Part shown: positions 21,019 to 28,592 of the stretch, one piece after another
Layout of the letters: each line of letters opens with the position of its first letter
How positions within the stretch are numbered: position 1 is the stretch's first letter
Source of the DNA: a virus
IMG/VR virus record: IMGVR_UViG_3300022602_000197
Span: 1-40,808 of that record
Length of the DNA stretch: 40,808 nucleotides
Reading direction: 5' to 3' (one strand)
Made by a program: the position numbers and the translations under genes
Notes under the pieces: generated by a model
What the model saw: the letters and a program-made list of their open reading frames with translations, nothing else
What the model was told of the DNA's origin: nothing
Databases searched by the model: none

Positions 21019-21537
21019 ATGAATATTTATTACGTCTACGCATACCTACGAAAAGATGGTACCCCGTACTATATCGGCAAAGGTAAAGGGAACCGTGCAT
21101 TCGTTAAACACAAAACCCCGGAAGATTTATCAAGGATCATTATATTACAAAATAATCTAACAGAAGATAAAGCCCACGCACTCGAAATAGCATTAATATT
21201 TTGGTATGGTCGTAAAGATTTGGGTACAGGAATATTACGCAATAGAACGGATGGCGGTGAAGGTACTTCCGGTTTTAAACGAGCGCATAGCGAAGAACAC
21301 CGATATAAAATAGCAACTACCCTCAAAGGAAATGTGCCCTGGAACAAAGGCAAGAGTGGGGTCCAGAGATCAGCACGAAAGGGCAAAACTGCTATAGAAA
21401 TTTACGGTGAGGAAATTGCACAAAAAATGGTAGAGGCGTCTAGAAATAAAAATACCGATTACTTAAAAACTGATGATTATCGCATTGCCCAAAGTAAAAG
21501 AATGAAAGAATGGTGGGCTAAAAGAAAAAGTACCTAA
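21019..21537 (+). CDS. GIY-YIG homing endonuclease (second copy type)
   Basis: A 172-aa GIY-YIG endonuclease. The core is [20 protein letters not shown], then [20 protein letters not shown] and [10 protein letters not shown], closely matching endonuclease 1 at 9698-10291. The C-terminal DNA-binding region differs: one NUMOD3-like unit ([20 protein letters not shown]) and then [20 protein letters not shown] and a basic tail. I start at 21019 because AAAGG lies nine bases upstream and the N-terminus aligns with its paralogue; the frame extends 14 codons further up. It is inserted between two minus-strand early genes, on the opposite strand, as expected of a mobile free-standing endonuclease. 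Confidence 0.92.
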   Translation: MNIYYVYAYLRKDGTPYYIGKGKGNRAFVKHKTPEDLSRIIILQNNLTEDKAHALEIALIFWYGRKDLGTGILRNRTDGGEGTSGFKRAHSEEHRYKIATTLKGNVPWNKGKSGVQRSARKGKTAIEIYGEEIAQKMVEASRNKNTDYLKTDDYRIAQSKRMKEWWAKRKST

Positions 21538-21539
21538 CA

Positions 21540-21794
21540 CTACATTTTCAATAAAGTGCCAAATGTGAGGTGTTGCTCTAATACAACAAGAGCCTCATCT
21601 AACTGGCGGGCCAATTCTTCATATTTGGCAGTGAACTTGTTTCTGCGTCTACACTCCACAAATTCCCCGTCCAATTTTGCCCAATATGCAACACAATTTT
21701 GAAACATCAAATGCAATTTGGCATCGCCCAATTTTGCGACGATGGGGCGAGCATCTGCGATTCTATTGTAAAGATTGGGACTGTGCGACTGCAT
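21540..21794 (-). CDS. Small early protein, 84 aa
   Basis: An 84-aa helical protein beginning MQSHSPNLYNRIADARPIVA and ending LEQHLTFGTLLKM. Its centre is LDGEFVECRRRNKFTAKYEEL, which I cite as EFVECRRRNKFT. Proteins with a FVECRR-type centre and a terminal helix occur in T4-like phages without known function. The frame is open to a GTG at 21845, but a perfect sigma-70 promoter lies within that extension, so I prefer the ATG at 21794. The predicted RNA start (about 21795) then makes the message almost leaderless, with only a weak AAGAT before the ATG in read-through RNA. It is separated from the endonuclease gene by two bases. Confidence 0.7.
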   Translation of the reverse strand: MQSHSPNLYNRIADARPIVAKLGDAKLHLMFQNCVAYWAKLDGEFVECRRRNKFTAKYEELARQLDEALVVLEQHLTFGTLLKM

Positions 21795-21801
21795 AATCTT
21801 A

Positions 21802-21830
21802 ATTATAACAGATAAATCAATACGTGTCAA
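21802..21830 (-). promoter_or_regulatory. Perfect sigma-70 promoter of the 84-aa gene
   Basis: TTGACA (21830-21825), exactly 17 bases ending TGT, TATAAT (21807-21802): full consensus plus extended -10. The start is predicted near 21795, next to the ATG at 21794. ATAAT and ATTAT flank a 4-base centre here, so a short hairpin could cover the start codon in read-through RNA. Confidence 0.9.
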
Positions 21831-21834
21831 ATTG

Positions 21835-21842
21835 GCTAAATA
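21835..21842 (+). promoter_or_regulatory. Late promoter GCTAAATA for gp14-gp15-Nudix
   Basis: GCTAAATA, 21 bases before the GTG of gp14. It lies only four bases from the divergent early promoter's -35 box. Confidence 0.65.
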
Positions 21843-21863
21843 CACGATAATCTGGGGAAAATA

Positions 21864-23216
21864 GTGGCAAGACTCTCACTTTGGCAAGACGGCAAACATT
21901 CAAATGACTACAAATTTTTTGATCGCCGTATTTCAGAAATGTTCACAATCGGTGGAACAGGGATTCTGTTGCACAAATATCTAGGTCCCGCTACTCAGGG
22001 CACTCAACTAGCAACCACTGCGGCGCAGGGTTCTCCGGGTCCAGTTATTACTTTGCCCGATACCAGTACAATTAACATCGGCGACACTGTCACTGCCGCG
22101 GGTGTTCCCACAAACAGCACAGTCATTGCCAAAGATGCATCAACTATTACTATCAGTGCCAACACCACAGTGGCTTTGGGCTTGGGTGTCACTATTGGTA
22201 TCAGCAGTAACGCTAGCCAACCCAGTTACACTAACCAAAGCGAACAGAATATACAAGATTTATTATGGCAGGAAAACAGAGATCGCAAGTACGAGCCAAA
22301 TCTTTATAAAATGCGAGGCATATACCAACGTGCCGATCAAGACTTTGACCTAAGTCAATTTGGTTTATTTTTAGCCACCGGAACATTGTTCATGGTGTTT
22401 CATTTGCGTGACATGGTGGACATGATTGGTCGCAAGTTGATGGCCGGTGATGTTTTGGAACTGCAACACCTAACTGATTATGATGCACTAAATCAAGATG
22501 TGCCTGCGGCGCTAAAACGTTACTACGTGGTCAGTGATGGCAGTTTTGCCTCGGAAGGGTTTTCACCCACTTGGTGGCCGCATCTGTGGCGTGTTAAGAT
22601 TAACCCCATGGTGGACAGTCAAGAATACAAAGATATCATTAATGCTATTATCCCAGGCACCACTACAACTACTGGACAAATTTTAAGTACATTGGATACT
22701 AATCTAAGTATCAATGATGCAATTATTGCCGAAGGTACTGGCAACGTTCCACTCAGTGGATACGACACAAGTTCACTATATACACTACCAGCATACATAC
22801 CCGAAACTCCAGACAAGACTGCTGATGATGTTACTGACACTGCTGACGAAATTAGAGACACTGCTGATGAAGGTCCTCCACTTGCCGGACCACCCATTAA
22901 AGGTTATTTGACTGGATCGCCATATGCTCCCAACGGATTCCCGGTACAAGCAGGAATTTCTTTCCCCTATGATCCACACGTTGGTGACTACTTTCTACGT
23001 ACAGATTATCTTCCCAATCGCTTGTTTCAATTTAATGGCAAGATGTGGGTCGCAATCAATAATGTTCAAAGAACAAGTCTAACACAAGGTTCATCTAACG
23101 GAACCCTATTGGGCACGTTCTTAAACGATACAAATACATTTGTAAACAACGATGGTGCTACAGTAAACGAACGACAAAGTCTAAGCACTGCACTAACACC
23201 AAAGGCCGATAACTAA
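21864..23216 (+). CDS. 14: Neck protein gp14 with inserted Ig-like domain
   Basis: A 450-aa homologue of T4 gp14 (256 aa), which with gp13 forms the neck. Start is GTG at 21864 with GGGG just upstream. It begins MARLSLWQDGKHSNDYKFFD, RRISEMFTIGGTGILLHKYL and continues with YTNQSEQNIQDLLWQENRDRKY, cited as NIQDLLWQENRDRKYEP, then DFDLSQFGLFLATGTLFMVF, GRKLMAGDVLELQHL and FSPTWWPHLWRVKI. All of these are gp14 hallmarks. Residues about 47-115 are an inserted beta module (TINIGDTVTAAGVPTNSTVI, ITISANTTVALG). A C-terminal extension carries GDYFLRTDYLPNRLFQFNGK followed by MWVAINN. Its stop overlaps the gp15 start (TAATG). Confidence 0.88.
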   Translation: MARLSLWQDGKHSNDYKFFDRRISEMFTIGGTGILLHKYLGPATQGTQLATTAAQGSPGPVITLPDTSTINIGDTVTAAGVPTNSTVIAKDASTITISANTTVALGLGVTIGISSNASQPSYTNQSEQNIQDLLWQENRDRKYEPNLYKMRGIYQRADQDFDLSQFGLFLATGTLFMVFHLRDMVDMIGRKLMAGDVLELQHLTDYDALNQDVPAALKRYYVVSDGSFASEGFSPTWWPHLWRVKINPMVDSQEYKDIINAIIPGTTTTTGQILSTLDTNLSINDAIIAEGTGNVPLSGYDTSSLYTLPAYIPETPDKTADDVTDTADEIRDTADEGPPLAGPPIKGYLTGSPYAPNGFPVQAGISFPYDPHVGDYFLRTDYLPNRLFQFNGKMWVAINNVQRTSLTQGSSNGTLLGTFLNDTNTFVNNDGATVNERQSLSTALTPKADN

Positions 23217-24601
23217 TGACTACCCCTTCAAATTATTTCTATGACGGCCAGATCCGTAAATTTATAAGTCAATTTATACGTATGGTGTCAAACTTTTATG
23301 TGGAGTTTGGCAAAGACAGTAATGGTGTTACAAGTATTCAACGTGTACCTGTGATGTACGGAGATCCCAGTAGACAGGCCGCACAGATTATTCGCAACAA
23401 CAGTGAGAATACTGTCAATGCAGTGCCTGCAATGGCCGTGTATATTACTGGATTGACTTACGATCAAAACAGACTACGTGATCCATCACTGGTACAAAAA
23501 GTTCAGATTAGACAAAGACAATTTGATCCGGTTACCGGCACATATGGTCCAAACCAAGGTGAAGCATATACTGTGGAACGCTTAATGCCCAGTCCCTATA
23601 AGTTGACGCTCAAGATGGATATTTGGACCAGCAACACAGAACAAAAACTACAACTAATCGAACAATTGGGTGTATTGTTTAATCCTGCATTGGAAATACA
23701 AAGCACAGACAATTATATTGACTGGACCAGTTTGAGTTATGTTATATTAACTGACCTTAATTGGACCAGTAGAAGTGTGCCCACCGGCGGAGATGAGCCC
23801 ATTGACGTTGCCAGTATGACATTTGAATTGCCAATTTGGATAAGCACATCAATCAAAGTCAAGAAGATGGGTGTTATACAAACTGTTATAACAAATATAC
23901 AGGACTTGGATACTTTGGGATCATTGGGCCAGACTATTGTCAGTGTATTGGGTTATAGAGTTTTGTTGAATTCCAATATCAACGGTGGCGCTCCTTTCTA
24001 TACTCTTAAACTTCTAAAACAAGAGGACACAGTCAGTGACAATTTACTCACTGATGATGTCAGCAATGGCACTGGTCACGAGTGGGCAGGCCTATTGGAC
24101 TTATATGGAAAGTTTATTTCCGGGAGCAGTGAGATACGATTAAGTCAACCCAATGGCAGTGAGATAATTGGTACCGTGGCCACACACCCAACTGATCCCA
24201 GTTTGTTGTTGTATTCACCGTTTCCCAATACATTGCCCGCTAACACATTAGAACCCATTAACGCCATCATCGATCCAACTAATGTTAATGTCACCAGTGC
24301 TATAACTAATCCAACAGTTGGTACTCAATATCTTATTATTAATGACATTGGTAGTTTTGAAAACACTCAAGGTGCATTAGCATGGCGTGGGGCAGATGGA
24401 CAAGATTTAGTAGCACATGCCAATGATATTATTGAGTACACAGGCCAACATTGGCAAGTAATATTTGACAGCCAGACTGTAAATACGTTACAATACGTAA
24501 CTAATCTAACAACCGGAATTCAATATAAATGGCAAAGCAATCAATGGACCAAGAGTTACGACGGAGTATACCCCGAGGGCGAGTGGAACCTGTCAATCTA
24601 A
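23216..24601 (+). CDS. 15: Proximal tail sheath stabiliser gp15 with C-terminal extension
   Basis: The 461-aa counterpart of T4 gp15 (272 aa), which caps the sheath and tube at the neck end. The first 250 residues show the family pattern: NYFYDGQIRKFISQFIRMVS, NFYVEFG, RVPVMYGDPSRQA, PAMAVYITGLTYDQNRLRDP, the central ERLMPSPYKLTLKMDIWTSN, FNPALEIQSTDNYIDWTSLS and FELPIWISTSIKVKKMGVI. The remaining 200 residues are a beta-rich extension with no clear T4 equivalent (GTQYLIINDIGSFEN, then GNDIIEYTG-like HANDIIEYTGQHWQVIFDS). It overlaps gp14 by one base and the Nudix gene follows in the same operon. Confidence 0.85.
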   Translation: MTTPSNYFYDGQIRKFISQFIRMVSNFYVEFGKDSNGVTSIQRVPVMYGDPSRQAAQIIRNNSENTVNAVPAMAVYITGLTYDQNRLRDPSLVQKVQIRQRQFDPVTGTYGPNQGEAYTVERLMPSPYKLTLKMDIWTSNTEQKLQLIEQLGVLFNPALEIQSTDNYIDWTSLSYVILTDLNWTSRSVPTGGDEPIDVASMTFELPIWISTSIKVKKMGVIQTVITNIQDLDTLGSLGQTIVSVLGYRVLLNSNINGGAPFYTLKLLKQEDTVSDNLLTDDVSNGTGHEWAGLLDLYGKFISGSSEIRLSQPNGSEIIGTVATHPTDPSLLLYSPFPNTLPANTLEPINAIIDPTNVNVTSAITNPTVGTQYLIINDIGSFENTQGALAWRGADGQDLVAHANDIIEYTGQHWQVIFDSQTVNTLQYVTNLTTGIQYKWQSNQWTKSYDGVYPEGEWNLSI

Positions 24602-25011
24602 TCAGTGCCGGCGCCTTAATATATTGCAAAGCCACACACCGTTATTTGTTTTTACTTCGCAATGGAAGTAAGCATAGCGGATCGTGGGGTTTGGTTGGTG
24701 GTAAAATAGAACGTGGCGAAACTGTAGTTGAAGGATTGAATCGGGAGATTGCAGAAGAGTTGGGTGGTATGATCAAAGACGCCAAACTAATTCCCATAGA
24801 AAAATTCACCAGCGACTCCAGTAAATTTGAATACCACACTTATGTGATCAATGTGGACGAGGAATTTGTCCCAGTGTTAAATCACGAGCATAGGGGCTAT
24901 TGTTGGGTGCATTTGGATGATTACCCCCGACCTCTGCATCCCGGGGTGTGGCGCACTTTTAAATTTAATAGTGTGATAGAAAAAATTAAAACTTTAGAAA
25001 CAGTTTTATAA
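24583..25011 (+). CDS. Nudix hydrolase
   Basis: A Nudix pyrophosphohydrolase of about 142 aa. In the longest frame (ATG at 24529) the Nudix box is at residues 58-80: G-KIERG-E-TVVEGLN-RE-IA-EE-LG, fitting G-x5-E-x7-RE-U-x-EE-x-G. The fold's other strands are ALIYCKATHRYLFLLRNG, SWGLVGG and FEYHTYVINVDEEF. T4 has a Nudix enzyme (NudE) cleaving ADP-ribose and diadenosine compounds; the substrate here is unknown. The start is uncertain. ATG 24529 and 24544 lack ribosome-binding sites and lie inside gp15, while GTG 24583 has GAGGG close by. It shares its stop region with the convergent gene in TTATAA. Confidence 0.85.
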   Translation: MEPVNLISAGALIYCKATHRYLFLLRNGSKHSGSWGLVGGKIERGETVVEGLNREIAEELGGMIKDAKLIPIEKFTSDSSKFEYHTYVINVDEEFVPVLNHEHRGYCWVHLDDYPRPLHPGVWRTFKFNSVIEKIKTLETVL

Positions 25012-25758
25012 GTCTACTTCGTGTACGAATTCTTGAAATGCGATTTGACGCAAGTTAATTTGGTATTTCCATCTGTCAGGCATATACCAATTGGCAGTGG
25101 GCATAACTCTGACAAAATCCACTTTGGGATATGTATTCATTACTTCTGACAGACTTCTAGAGAAGAATTCCTCTGTGGTTGCGTCTACCTTTTCCGGATA
25201 GCCATTTGTGCCTGTGTACACGTTAAAGTTATAGTTGGATTCATTTGAATGTGTGTCAAAGCCCATCAAATAAACAGTAGTGTGCCCGTCAAAACAAGCA
25301 AGGTAAGCAGCCAATGCGCCCATGTCATATTGCGGACTCTGTGGCACTAGATAAAAATTTCCGGGGTAAGCGAGAACCATTTGAGCAGTGCCGTAGATAA
25401 TATTGTTATGGCAGTATCCACCATTTACCAATTCATGAGCCAATGCATCATTTGCCACAACAAAGTCTGGCATGAAATCACGAACAATGGCATTACATCC
25501 ATAAGTTTGTACCGCCCCGGATGCCAATAATCCGCCCTTGTGATTGCCCAATAGTTGCAAAAGATTGCCCTGCGGATATAAATCCAATCTGCTGGGACCA
25601 TTGCCTATAACAACTGCCTTGTTACTGATCTGTGTGTTGGTGACTGCATTAGGCACATACTCTGTGGTCTTTTCCCACTGTGATCCGGAATAAGTCAGTT
25701 TAGTGACTATTTCTTCACCAGCATAATTAGTGCGATACAGTTGTTTAATTTTTTGCAT
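25006..25758 (-). CDS. DUF115/MAF-like Rossmann protein
   Basis: A 250-aa protein with a central nucleotide-binding-like start KAVVIGNGPSRLDLYPQGNL (about residues 47-66). TYGCNAIVRDFMPDFVVAND, NIIYGTAQMVLAYPGNFYLV, a strand VYLMGFDTHSNESNYNFNVY and a C-terminal Trp/Tyr-rich end follow. The GNGPS loop, CNAI and PDFVVANDA pattern resembles the DUF115/MAF flagellin-modification and MptE-like family, which handle nucleotide-linked sugars or pterins. In a phage it could modify a glycan or act in surface-sugar chemistry, but this is inference. It has an exact TATAAATA late promoter, so it is expressed with structural genes. The stop overlaps the Nudix stop on the other strand. Confidence 0.72.
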   Translation of the reverse strand: MQKIKQLYRTNYAGEEIVTKLTYSGSQWEKTTEYVPNAVTNTQISNKAVVIGNGPSRLDLYPQGNLLQLLGNHKGGLLASGAVQTYGCNAIVRDFMPDFVVANDALAHELVNGGYCHNNIIYGTAQMVLAYPGNFYLVPQSPQYDMGALAAYLACFDGHTTVYLMGFDTHSNESNYNFNVYTGTNGYPEKVDATTEEFFSRSLSEVMNTYPKVDFVRVMPTANWYMPDRWKYQINLRQIAFQEFVHEVDL

Positions 25759-25779
25759 AATGGTTGCTCTGTTATAGCG

Positions 25780-25787
25780 TATTTATA
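25780..25787 (-). promoter_or_regulatory. Late promoter TATAAATA for the DUF115/MAF-like gene
   Basis: Exact late consensus followed by C, 22 bases before the ATG at 25758, directly after the stop of the 420-aa fibre gene. Short arms GTTATA and TATAAC (25798-25771) bracket it, a weaker version of the arrangement at gp13. Confidence 0.8.
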
Positions 25788-25791
25788 ATAA

Positions 25792-27054
25792 TTATAACGG
25801 TATCCCGGTTCTAACATATTTTACAGTATTATTGGTGCTGGCTCCGGTGGCCCAAAGGCGAATTATTCCCGAAGTCATATTGGCGCTAAATGTCATTCTT
25901 TGACTGGGCCCGGTATAAAGGATACCGTAAGTTACGATGTTTACGTTGGCCCCATCTTGTGCCAATAAGATTTCTGTGGCTTGGCTCCACGAGTTTGTGA
26001 CATCTTGAGTAGAAATTACATATTTGGCACTACGTATTGTGGTATTAGCAAAACTATCAATTGCAACCGCCCCTGTACCAATGCTGATAATAGTGCTTGA
26101 AATATCTGATACTGTTGCCGATCCATATGTTATATTTCCGCCAACATATAAATTGCCTGCTATACCAACACCACCAGCCACTTGCAAAATACCAGTAGTA
26201 GTGCTAGTCGAAGCAGTGGTACCTGTAATAACTATATTACCACTGACATCTACTTGTAAGTCAGTGGTCCAAGAACTGCCATTATATCTACCAACAGTGA
26301 ATCCAGCAGTTGCACTATTTCTTGTGTCTGTAATAAACTGTGCGCTGCCCCGTTGTGTGCTGTCTGAGTAGTTGTTGCCAAATACTGAAAAGTATGCCCC
26401 ATAAATGCTACCGTTTCCATCCTGCATACCGAATGTTAAACGACTGCCGGTGTCGGGTGAGAATAGCCCTTTGACTCCAGAAGTAAAGAACATATTACTG
26501 CTAATAGTCAAGTTGGCTGATGTTGTTAAATTACTGCCAATCGTAATAGGGTTGTTTGTGGCCGCAAGATTAGCTAACACCTGTGTGTTGCCGTATGTAC
26601 TGCTGACAAATGGGGTTCCATTAGCATAGTAGTATGCGGGACTATACACACCGGTACTGGCTATAACATTGGCAGAGTTTACGTTCCCAAATATACCCTG
26701 TGCACCAGTATTACCGATAGTGACTGCATTGACCCCGCCAATGCTCAAATTGCCCACGACGCCCAGAATACTGCCCTGAACCATTAGCAAATTACCAATG
26801 GTTAGGTTAGCATAACTCTGAACGGAGATATTTGCGTTATTGACGCCGGCACTTGTGGTCAGTGCCGTTATAAAACTCTGAGTGCTTTCGCTCCAATAAA
26901 TTGCGGCATTTGCAACCAATCCACTGGCACGATTGAATACGAAACCTATATCAGCATTTGCTTGAGTAGCCCCGCCATGTAAAACAGTAACAGAATCTGT
27001 AAAGATTGCAGTATTTGTTAATATATTTTCAAAATTCGGGCGAGTTAGAGCCAT
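25792..27054 (-). CDS. Tail-fibre-type structural protein, 420 aa
   Basis: A beta-rich, Thr/Asn/Ser/Gly-rich fibre protein. Near the start, DIGFVFNRASGLVANAAIYW followed by SESTQSF is an adhesin head module also found in the 984-aa and 172-aa proteins. The middle carries repeated GNLxIGG and SANLTISSN shaft-like units. AGGVGIAGNLYVGGNITYG precedes the end. The C-terminal 85 residues (VAIDSFANTTIRSAKYVIST, ATEILLAQDGANVNIVTYG) are shared with the end of the 1682-aa protein, so the two may share a tip or attachment domain. Late promoter GCTAAATA lies 21 bases upstream. A role in host contact is inferred from composition. Confidence 0.8.
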   Translation of the reverse strand: MALTRPNFENILTNTAIFTDSVTVLHGGATQANADIGFVFNRASGLVANAAIYWSESTQSFITALTTSAGVNNANISVQSYANLTIGNLLMVQGSILGVVGNLSIGGVNAVTIGNTGAQGIFGNVNSANVIASTGVYSPAYYYANGTPFVSSTYGNTQVLANLAATNNPITIGSNLTTSANLTISSNMFFTSGVKGLFSPDTGSRLTFGMQDGNGSIYGAYFSVFGNNYSDSTQRGSAQFITDTRNSATAGFTVGRYNGSSWTTDLQVDVSGNIVITGTTASTSTTTGILQVAGGVGIAGNLYVGGNITYGSATVSDISSTIISIGTGAVAIDSFANTTIRSAKYVISTQDVTNSWSQATEILLAQDGANVNIVTYGILYTGPSQRMTFSANMTSGIIRLWATGASTNNTVKYVRTGIPL

Positions 27055-27075
27055 TATTACATCCGTGTTATTCTA

Positions 27076-27083
27076 TATTTAGC
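27076..27083 (-). promoter_or_regulatory. Late promoter GCTAAATA for the 420-aa fibre gene
   Basis: GCTAAATA between the bidirectional-looking terminator 27091-27112 and the ATG at 27054. Confidence 0.65.
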
Positions 27084-27090
27084 ATAAAAC

Positions 27091-27112
27091 GAAAGGGCTT
27101 GGTAGCCCTTTC
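27091..27112 (-). terminator. Terminator of the 461-aa fibre gene
   Basis: GAAAGGGCT and its complement form a 9-bp stem with a 4-base loop, followed on the minus strand by GTTTTA. A TTTT also follows on the plus strand. It lies 18 bases after the stop codon. Confidence 0.85.
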
Positions 27113-27130
27113 TTTTGGAGTTTTGTGCGG

Positions 27131-28516
27131 TTAGACTCGACCCACAACCACCTCAATCACGCCTTTTGCATTGATCGGGTAGTCTTGTAGTGCTTTGCCA
27201 ATAACTTGACCGATTCCCGCATTGTTGTTGGTTTTTGCAAAACCAAACCCAGCAGAAACCATTAGGTCTCCCTTGGCAACCGGACCAACTACATTACAGG
27301 GCACACGTCCCATCAATGCCAGAGGCACAACATTCCCGCCATTGAGTGCACCATTCATCAAATGGGCGGGATTCGTAGAAACAATACCCGCAACTCGAGT
27401 TGTGTCGGGTTCTGCCATAATCACTTCCTGCGGACCACCGAACATTAGAACTGTTCCGGGATTATACTGACGATCTGCTTGATAGTTTTCTGCCAAGTCA
27501 GCGTATAGTGCATGGCTTGATGTACCGTAGAAACTGTTATACCAACTACTTGGGCTACCCAAATTATAGGACAAATTAGCACCAGGAACTATGTTTCCAG
27601 TCAATGTAATATTACCGTTGTTGACTGCACTGTTGCCCTGTAAATAACTTACTTGAATAACGTTGGCTGTTTCTGTGGTAAAGTTAGTAACTGTATTAAC
27701 AACGGTTGTATTTCCGCTAACACTCAAGTTACCGCTGATGTAAACGTTACCGTTACCTGCGATAAACATACTGTCACCGGCGGTATTTACTGCATTAGTG
27801 ATAAAGTGAATACCGTTATTGTTCCAAGTACCCACAACCATATCACCACCGTATGAATAAGCATATGATGCATTTGCGGTATTCAATGCGTTATTGACAT
27901 AACCACTTGATACGGCGTTAAAATTACTGCTGTTAACACCAACGTCGATATAACTCGTACCTGTGTTGTTGTATGCGGTAAAACTAGCACTGGCATTACC
28001 ACCAGTGTTTAAGTTTTGTACTGCAACGTAGGCATAGTTGGGCACGTTGGCTACAAACGATCCAATCAATCCAAAGTCTGGTCCGTAGTTGATGTTACCA
28101 CCAACACTCAATGTACCAGTATTAGATGTATAAGTTGTATTTGTTAATTGGGTTGGTAGAGCAAGATTTCCCGAGTCAGTAACACCAGTGCTGGTCACTG
28201 TCCAAACTTGAACTCCACCGACGCCCATTGTGACGTTTGCGGTATTTACTGTGACGTTTGCGGCACCATTGGTCAATGTAGTTGCACTAGCGGCATTGGC
28301 GCTGGCGATATTTGCCGAAGTCGCTATACCACCCACAGTTGGTACTGATTGAACTGTACCAGAAGGTGTGAATACTGTCGCAGTTGGGTTTGGTACTGCG
28401 GTTGTTGCTGCTGGAACAAAAACCAAAGATCCGGTAGTGCCATCAATTGATATATTTGCACCCGCCGCTCCACCTATATTCAAACCATTCTGTACTATAA
28501 AATTATTATTTGCCAT
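27131..28516 (-). CDS. Tail-fibre protein with C-terminal Peptidase_G2-like domain, 461 aa
   Basis: Residues 1-320 are fibre-like repeats: Ala/Thr/Asn-rich strands with NVYISGNLSVSGNTTV and a NYAYVAVQNLNTGGNASASF module, followed by SYIDVGVNSSNF, that recurs in the 597-aa and 1682-aa proteins. Residues about 330-461 form a distinct globular domain: ADLAENYQADRQYNPGTVLM, FGGPQEVIMAEPDTTRVAGI, VSTNPAHLMN, PLALMGRVPCNVVGPVAKGD and IGKALQDYPINAKGVIEVVV. This resembles the Peptidase_G2-like intramolecular chaperone domain at the end of phage spikes, which trimerises the fibre and may cleave itself off. The catalytic residues cannot be confirmed. Strong AAAAGGAAAAG ribosome-binding site; no clear late promoter. 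Confidence 0.82.
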   Translation of the reverse strand: MANNNFIVQNGLNIGGAAGANISIDGTTGSLVFVPAATTAVPNPTATVFTPSGTVQSVPTVGGIATSANIASANAASATTLTNGAANVTVNTANVTMGVGGVQVWTVTSTGVTDSGNLALPTQLTNTTYTSNTGTLSVGGNINYGPDFGLIGSFVANVPNYAYVAVQNLNTGGNASASFTAYNNTGTSYIDVGVNSSNFNAVSSGYVNNALNTANASYAYSYGGDMVVGTWNNNGIHFITNAVNTAGDSMFIAGNGNVYISGNLSVSGNTTVVNTVTNFTTETANVIQVSYLQGNSAVNNGNITLTGNIVPGANLSYNLGSPSSWYNSFYGTSSHALYADLAENYQADRQYNPGTVLMFGGPQEVIMAEPDTTRVAGIVSTNPAHLMNGALNGGNVVPLALMGRVPCNVVGPVAKGDLMVSAGFGFAKTNNNAGIGQVIGKALQDYPINAKGVIEVVVGRV

Positions 28517-28556
28517 TTCTTTTCCTTTTTCGTTTCACTTTCCACGAAAATAAACT

Positions 28557-28587
28557 TAGTCAGGGCTAGCCCATCCGGCCCTGACTA
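28557..28587 (-). terminator. Terminator of the 1682-aa fibre gene
   Basis: TAGTCAGGGC and GCCCTGACTA form a perfect 10-bp stem around an 11-base loop, followed on the minus strand by AGTTTATTTT. It begins five bases after the stop codon at 28593. Confidence 0.85.
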
Positions 28588-28592
28588 TCTTA

